Source of the DNA: Stromatinia cepivora
Lineage: Eukaryota; Ascomycota; Leotiomycetes; Helotiales; Sclerotiniaceae
Direction of reading: 5' to 3'
Length of the DNA stretch: 64,000 nucleotides
NCBI GenBank assembly: GCA_014898415.1
Contig: RCTD01000001.1
Span: forward strand, 4,278,001-4,342,000
The notes beneath the pieces were generated by a model. That model saw nothing but the letters and a program-made list of their open reading frames with translations, was not told the origin of the DNA and did not search any database. The position numbers and the translations under genes were made by a program. Positions 56,733 to 64,000 of this stretch are shown here, piece by piece (the stretch's first letter is position 1; each line of letters starts with the position of its first letter).

Positions 56733-59700
56733 CACTAAATCTTATTTATCGAAATTAGAATTAATAATCATATTTAGATTATTAAAATCATTATCAGCTT
56801 CTAAATCAATACAATTTTTATCTCGATCATTTAGATAAATAAAAGCTCCATTATATATATAAAATTATTAACAATAATTATTATTCCATTATCTTTAAAA
56901 GGAATATTAATACAATAATAATTTCTATTTACAACAAATTCAATATAATACTACTTTGATTAATAATAATAATAATAAATCCATAATTGATGATTTTATA
57001 TTATCTATATTTTCTCGTTATTGATCTAATAAAATGCTTGATCTTTTGCTAATCGTTTTCTGGACTTTACCAAAAGAATATCTATTAATAAACATCAAAT
57101 TCAATTAAACTAATAAATCTAATGATCATAAAGATCAACAGTAATCCAGAAACAAGGGGTCTTTACGAAAAAATCATATTCAAAGAGTATACAATCGTTT
57201 CTCAATCAATTGCAAAGACAAATTACGATATATACTTCGATATACTATTGATTAAAATACTACAAAGATATCCTATAATACAAATAATATATAGATATTA
57301 GTTTTATAATTCAGAAAATCAATTTACTGAAAAAATCTATTTCGCCTGTAATTCATTAATCACCCCAGCAATTTTGAGATCCTTATTATTCTATAGATAT
57401 TATATAAATATCCATCAGAAATTGTGGATATTAGATATTTTGTATTTTATAAAGTCCAATTCCTTATATATTTTATTATAAAAATCTATAATATTCTATT
57501 TATCATAAAGCGTTTTATTAAAATAAAGATATATATATAATATATTTCTGATTATATCATGATTAAATAAAAATGAAGATTGAAATATGATTATAATAAA
57601 ATAGAATTTGAATAAAGTAAATAAAAGATCAGGAAATTTTCTATTTAAAGTAGATTATTATTTAAAATATTAAAATTTCATAACAAAAAAATTATAATAT
57701 TTCTTATTTACCGAGGTTTATCAAAGTATCGCAATTATTTGTTATAGGGGCGATATATAATTTTGTATATTATCCGAGAATAAATTATTTATCCCTTTAG
57801 CTGGATGAACGAACGAAGTATATTGAACTTAAGAGTGGAAGACCAACCTTGGACCCAGCTGGAGCCCTTGGATCCCAATTCTCAAGAATTCAGCTTTATG
57901 GATTTTATTATGTGATTTCGGATTTTAGGATATTATATTTCTTCTAAGAGTTATAGGGATACAATAATTTTCATTTGTATATAATACATTCTACGAACCT
58001 TCGATTTTGTTATCGGAAAGTTAAATAGAATCGCTGAAACTGGATAATGATTGTATATTAATTAGAGATAGTATTTGAAACAAAGATATATATAATTGAA
58101 TATCGTTAAGGTATTCGCAACGAACCCGGAATAAAAGATTATCAGCGAAACAGAGATAAAAACTATTCGATAGTCGAAAATATGAATAACAAATTCAAAA
58201 CAGTATTAACTTTTTCGAATCTATAATAGAATGCAGAGCCTGATAGATAACATATTTCATAAACTTTTAAACTAAACCAGCCCTTACGAATCTGCAATGG
58301 AATATAGAGTCTACAAAAGAAACTTTCGTAAATAAAGGTCGATAGGACATCTTTGGAATATCACAAATAAAATCCGGAATCCAATAATGTATATGGCTTG
58401 TAGATATACCTTGCTGGAAGTTTATAAATAATTGAAGGAAATAGTAATATAGAAAAACAGATTAGGTAATATCTTTTTGAATTCAATAAAGGATGTAAAA
58501 GGGAGGAGAATGATTGTAAAAGATTTATAGAAGGTCTAATAAATATTATAATATATATAAAAGAATATAATATAAAGATTTATATAGATTCCAAAGAAAC
58601 GCTACTGTAGAAATGAATCCAAGAACGATAATACAGGATTACAATACTTTTATTAGGGGTTACAGCATCTTTCGACTTTGATCTAGTATATTCGATATAT
58701 TTCGAATCGATTCTTTATACAACTACAAATTATATATTGGAAAGAAAAATTGTACAAAAGCACTTTGATTAATGAATTAGAAACATTGTATTCTATATTA
58801 TTTAATTAAAAATTAAAATACAGCAAAGCTTGTAAGATATAATCGGCCTTATTATATAAAAGAGATCCAGTAAAATAATACAAAACAATATACAAATTAT
58901 AAAATATAATATATAATCTTTTTCTCCCCCTTTCCTTCTTTCAAATTATATTCACGATAAAACAATTCTATTTCAAACTCGAAAATATACTGCCGAACTA
59001 AAATAATACCAATTAGAGTTCTCAAACAATATTTACTACCTTCAATCCCTGATTTTAATCAATCATTTTTTTCTTTTCCCGATTAACGTTTTTCACTTTA
59101 TCTATAATATTATCTTCTTCTTTTTCATATATATTCAAAAATCCTTTATATCGAATATCAATTTAAGCCAAAATCATCTGATATTATACCGGAGGAGTAT
59201 CTATACAGCAGAACGATTTCCTGAAGACAAAATTCAAGTATCTGAATTCATAGGATAAAAATTGTTGTACTGATTTCGATTTTTAAAAGTTAATATATAT
59301 TATCTGAAGGGTAGAGACAAGGGTTCGAAAGGCTGCAATAAAGATATATATCTTGATAACTATTGAAATATTATTTATTACAATATTAATAAAGGTTACT
59401 GTTTTCGTATCTCTTGAACAGATTCATAAATTTTAGATATATATTTTGAACTCCTTGGAATAGAATTCTGATATTCTCGACACTTTGATAGAATTGAATA
59501 AAAATAGATTGTTACAAGATCTTATTATAAAATGTATTAATAATCTTTATAAGAATTCTGTATATATAGATCGATATAGAATCTCTATTGTATACATCAA
59601 AACCATCAAAGCCCCCTATACCACCCCCGAATTTGTTTATATACTCTTCAATTAGATCTAAATATAACCCAAATAAATTAAAACTACATTGAAGATCCCA

Positions 59701-60648
59701 TCACTACTTCTAAAATACAAAACAATACCCCGAAAATTGGATATAGCTTCTACACACTAGAAACTTTAAATCTGATATATTTTCAGAAATTGATTTCCAA
59801 AATTTTTATTGAACTTTGAAAAATGTTTTTATTAAAAACTTATAAAGTTAAATTTAGAAGCGGGATTTCTAAGCTCCAATATCTTATCTAAGTACACCCC
59901 AACCAGTAAACATCCAAAATCCTACTTTTGCACATACATAAGGGTCTGTTTCTATGTCCTTTATATGTCCTCCGCCATTTCATTATAGGTAATATAAAGC
60001 TGATGTATTATAGCTCGAAGGGATAATATAACAAGCCAAAATTAAATAATACTGATCACAAGTTCCTTCAAGTCCGTTCTAATTAATTACCCGAATATAT
60101 ATATATATACTTGTCATTTTCTTTTATTATATTATATACTTATAAATAAATTTAATCGTCTTTATTTATATTAACTTGAACTTGGGGCTAAATACAAAAA
60201 ATTCTTATCCTAATACCAGTTACTCATTTACTCCCATTCTTCCGTTACCTTTTGATCATGAACACCCCAAACTAGTAATTCATTCTTTAATATAATCAAT
60301 CATTCTCTTTTCTTTTTTATCAATTCTATTTCTTATATATTCCCCTTAAGCAACTCTTCAATATCTTTTTTCAAAGAATTCAATAATTTATTCTCATCGC
60401 TAAGGTATCTGCGAAATGACGTTTTTTGCCTTGTACATCGTCCAATCGATGATACATTATCTTGGCTTTCAAACACTATTATAAATAAGTAAAAAGTTAC
60501 AAAGAGCAATTAGAAAGAGTTTATTGGAAACTGAATTATATACTTCGGAAAGCTTATGCTTTTTACTTGATATAATCGAGCTTTCTATTATATATTAGAT
60601 TAACAAGATTAAGATAAGATTCGAAGACTTACTGAAGGATAGTAGACT
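56733..60648. other. AT-rich repeat-derived DNA
   Basis: No readable product. A less AT-rich island at 57786-57905 (CCAACCTTGGACCCAGCTGG) stands out. At about 58215 and 58286 a block of about 45 bases with CGAATCT..AATGGAATATAGAG is repeated at about 71-base spacing with transition differences. Nothing in either strand matched a family I know. Confidence 0.5.
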
Positions 60649-61122
60649 TTAACCCTTTTGTACCTTCCCAATAATCACTAATGGAGCTGATTCCTCATTA
60701 TTCGATTCGATTAGATCGATGATAATATTGTTTAATAGATACTGTATATATATAATCGACTCCTTTGTTTTTACCTCGGAAGGTTTGGATACGATAGCCT
60801 CATCATCAACAACTTCTGATGTTTCCGGGTCCTTCGAAAGAAACTCTAATTCGCAAATAATCCCATTCATTATCTCTACCTCGGAAGGTTTGGATATGAT
60901 AGTTTTATCATTAATCATTTCTGAAATTTCTGAATCCTTCAAAACAAGTACTGATTTGTAAGCAGTTCTATCTAATATCCCTGAGATCAATATCTTCAAA
61001 ATATTAGGGAAAGATTTAGATTTATAAATACCCTTATTATCGATAATTCCAGTAGCTATTGGGTATATCGAAACAAAGAGTTTTGAAGAGATTTTTGTCG
61101 ATAAGTTCGAAGGTATTTTCAT
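60649..61122 (-). CDS. ORF with a 35-residue internal repeat, probably a relic
   Basis: 157 codons, the longest undisturbed frame in the AT-rich block. Two units repeat at about 105 bases: SEISEMINDKTIISKPSEVE and SEVVDDEAIVSKPSEVKTKE. No domain, signal peptide or membrane segment is evident; composition is Ile/Ser/Glu/Lys-rich. It could be the remains of a gag-like or host repeat protein that escaped some of the mutation. The ATG is only the first in frame. Confidence 0.3.
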   Translation of the reverse strand: MKIPSNLSTKISSKLFVSIYPIATGIIDNKGIYKSKSFPNILKILISGILDRTAYKSVLVLKDSEISEMINDKTIISKPSEVEIMNGIICELEFLSKDPETSEVVDDEAIVSKPSEVKTKESIIYIQYLLNNIIIDLIESNNEESAPLVIIGKVQKG

Positions 61123-64000
61123 AATTGAATCAAGTATGCTAAATATAGAAAGCTTAGTAAAGTCTGGCGATTCTTTTTTTCCTGGTTGAATATTTTCTTT
61201 ATCAAAGAATTCGATATAAAAATAAAATCCTTTAAATGATATATCTATATTTGTATTTATAAAATATTCATCAAAATCAAAGTTCTTTAGAAGTTTGTTG
61301 TTAAATTGTCAAAAATCGGTTATATTGTTATTATCGTTTTTGAGTTTTAAGTGTTGATCTATTGAAGTTATAATGGTAGGAGGGATTGAAGTTATAATGA
61401 TAGTTTGATGAATTGAAATAATAAATGTTTTGATTGAAAAGAAAGATAAATGAATAATTTTAGAATTGGATACAAATCACCTTTTATACTCGTTCTTTCA
61501 AGGATCGCCGATTATCGGAGGCTTATATTATAATCTCCTTAATCTTTGTTGAAACAATATACAGCATACTTTTCCCAATATATTATTATCTAGAATGATA
61601 ATAGGATAGTAGAAAATGATTCAGAATCTTTAATTAGAATATAAATAAGGAAAATATATATGTTGATATATCTTTTGTATAGAATATGAAGAGAATATTA
61701 ACTAGGTAGATTTATTTTGTTATAAATATCTATCTGGTTCTATTTTGTATTTTTTAATTTTGTTCCGAGAATTGTTATATCAATTTGTTGTTAGATATAT
61801 TATCGGGAAATATAGATGAAATGGCCTTTGTTGTATATATACAAATATACTTTTTCAATATAATATTCTATATTTCGTATTTGTTATCAACGATATACAA
61901 AACCCTTTTCTATTGTCGAATCATTTTAAAGGTATGAAACATTGTCGTTATTGTTGATCCAGAGTTCTTCCCTAATATTATTACACCAAATCGCATCTTC
62001 AAATTGAAAACCATCTATTGATTATTTCATTATATAATTATCATTCTTCAGGCCACGAATATTACCTATGTCAATTGTTTCTATATATAATATACAGAAC
62101 TGATCAATATTAGTTATACAGGATTGTTTTTGATTTGTTATTACTCCCTTAATCATTATAATAATTATTGTGATAATTAAAAGTATATCCAATAATAGGG
62201 TAGGGTCAATCAATAAGATGGCTTATAGTTTATACCTATGCCTTATATCGTCTATAGCATATTCGCTTCTGGGAATTTGAACAAGGATTGAAAAAGATGT
62301 GGACAACGACTTTGCAGATTGAGGAAGAGCGAATAAAACAAAGAGATTTGGGATAAATAAAAACAAAATAGTATTAGATTTTACTAGATTTATATTTTAT
62401 ATAAATCGATTTATTCTCTATATTTACATCGAAATCTCTAAAGGAGCTTTAAAATCCTTTATATAGGGCTTTCGCTTTCATACTTGTTTTGGTATAGGGA
62501 AGATTCTGGGTCTACGAAATTATATCTCCCTTCTATATCTGTTTTGGTATTAAAAAAAGAAAGAAAAAGGGAGGGGAAAAGCGGATTTAAAGCCTTCTAT
62601 AACCGACCTTTCTTTCGTACTTATATTGCTAAAACTTCAAGCGATCTTCCTATATTCTTAACTTTATCTTCAGCCATATTTTTCTTTATAAGATATTCAT
62701 TGTATTTATACTTGATTATCATTAATGGTTGTAGATTCCTTCTGACTTTTGAAGGCTAGAAACGAAAGTGGAGGCATCGGTATCAAGTATATAATGATGA
62801 TTATTATCGAATATATTAATGCAAATAATAAATCTTTGAATACTATATTAAAGGCAGATAAGCCAAAACCAAAAATGGAGTGTTTTGTGAAAGAGATTAT
62901 CAAAGATAAAAGAATATATATTCAGGAATATAAAAATACTGTATTAAAAGCAAATAAATTCAAGTTTAAATCAGAAATATCATAGATAATCGAAGTATCA
63001 AAGCTATAAAAATATCAATGATATTGATGATCTAAAACACAGATTATAGAAAATAGATTACTATAAATAGAATAGAAAATTGTTATTTCATTTTTGTATT
63101 CGAATAAACTCTTTAAGATAAACATTGTAATTAACTATTATATATTAACTAATTTTCGTTGTATTCTTAATACAATAGAAAAAATAATTTATTATCTATT
63201 AATAAATATCGAGTAATCTTTGTATTCTTTTATAATATATAGCAAAAGTAATCGAAATGGTTTGATTGATAAGAATATATTATACATTGGCCAAATATCT
63301 TCTTCAAAAAAGTAAGAAAGTTAGAGCCATTTATATTTCCTATAATTATTCTTGCTCTGCTATTTATACTATTATTATCGAGGAATGATTAGTACTATTA
63401 GTATTAATCAGTATTTGTCCAATATTATTATAGATTGTTTTTGCTTCACCGAATAACCTGTTATTTGTATTATTTTATTCATTGCTGTTTAGAAGAATGA
63501 AAGAAATTGAAAAAAAAATTGCTATTTATTATTCTTCTTTTTGGATTATGATTTGTATATTCTTTTTATTTATTAACTTAGGTATTAATAATTCCTTCAG
63601 ATATATATTTACAATTTGAAGGTCGATAGATATCTTGCCTTTGACTATTGTTATCTTGATTTTAAGTGTTTTGAATGGTTTTATATTAATAGATATAAAT
63701 ATACTGTATAATTCATTAACTGATAATCTTTTTGGAAATTGCCTATATCTTATAATAATACCATATCTAATGCAAAAGGAAGACTCTTTTTTCAATCAAC
63801 TAATCTCGTCCGAGAATCGTGATACCCTTGTTTTGAAATGTAATTTAATACTATCCCTAAAACTCCTTCTACCATCTTGAAAGTATTTAGAAAATCTTTC
63901 TATTTTGTTCTTAAAATTCTTATTACAAGATTATATTCCTTGAAAGTTGATTTTGTTTGTTAAAAGTATACAATCTGATTTTCGGATAGTTTTGTATTAT
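61123..64000. other. AT-rich sequence to the end of the window
   Basis: No supported gene. A less mutated patch at 62560-62660 (GGGAGGGGAAAAGCGG) carries short open frames without recognisable content. No telomere-type repeats are present at the right edge. Confidence 0.5.

Noticed and set aside
63529..63880. Overlapping frames at the right edge
   Set aside because: Complementary hydrophobic frames in AT-rich DNA without family content.

Overview
The window looks like a nuclear contig of a filamentous ascomycete. Genes carry short 45-110 nt GT-AG introns, the gene-rich half (about 1-42 kb) has mixed base composition, and the right third (about 42.1-64 kb) is a long AT-rich block of degraded repeats whose copies differ by C/T and G/A transitions, the mark of repeat-induced point mutation (RIP). 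The gene set (GH55 glucanase, HAK K+ transporter, FIT protein, Kri1, Rab5, BAR-PH-GRAM-VASt protein) is generic for Pezizomycotina. A leotiomycete close to Botrytis/Sclerotinia is a reasonable guess from style only and is not proven here.

Left to right: a secreted GH55 exo-beta-1,3-glucanase (5 exons); a period-8 AT satellite; a frameshifted two-domain fasciclin (FAS1) pseudogene with a GC-rich 3' part; a coiled-coil gene preceded by decayed tandem repeats; a HAK-type K+ transporter (6 exons); an Ssh4/Ear1-like SPRY adaptor with PPxY motifs; a small membrane protein; an intronless F-box-like protein; an intron-containing tRNA-Thr(UGU); an EXPERA-like membrane protein divergent from a FIT/Scs3 lipid-droplet protein; an eight-exon secreted peptide-repeat gene; a Rab5/Ypt5 GTPase divergent from KRI1; a Sip3/Lam-type sterol-transfer protein; a 6-exon secreted Ser/Thr-rich protein; a TIR palindromic element; and a second F-box protein.

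From about 42.1 kb on there is no intact gene. I could resolve a complete but dead Ty3/gypsy chromovirus (49692-56727) with 282-bp LTRs and a 5-bp target duplication, a truncated second copy (42625-about 44690), and between them a heavily mutated relic of a DUF3435 protein, the tyrosine-recombinase family that contains Starship captains. The catalytic residues of the retroelement are altered by exactly the transitions RIP makes. The final 7 kb is AT-rich with a few short repeats and no recognised product.

Most unusual locus: 24838-26060, where a secreted protein is made of eight near-identical about 20-residue units, almost every one encoded by its own phase-1 exon, with the introns duplicated along with the exons. 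No accessory enzymes for a peptide natural product are visible beside it, so its function is open.
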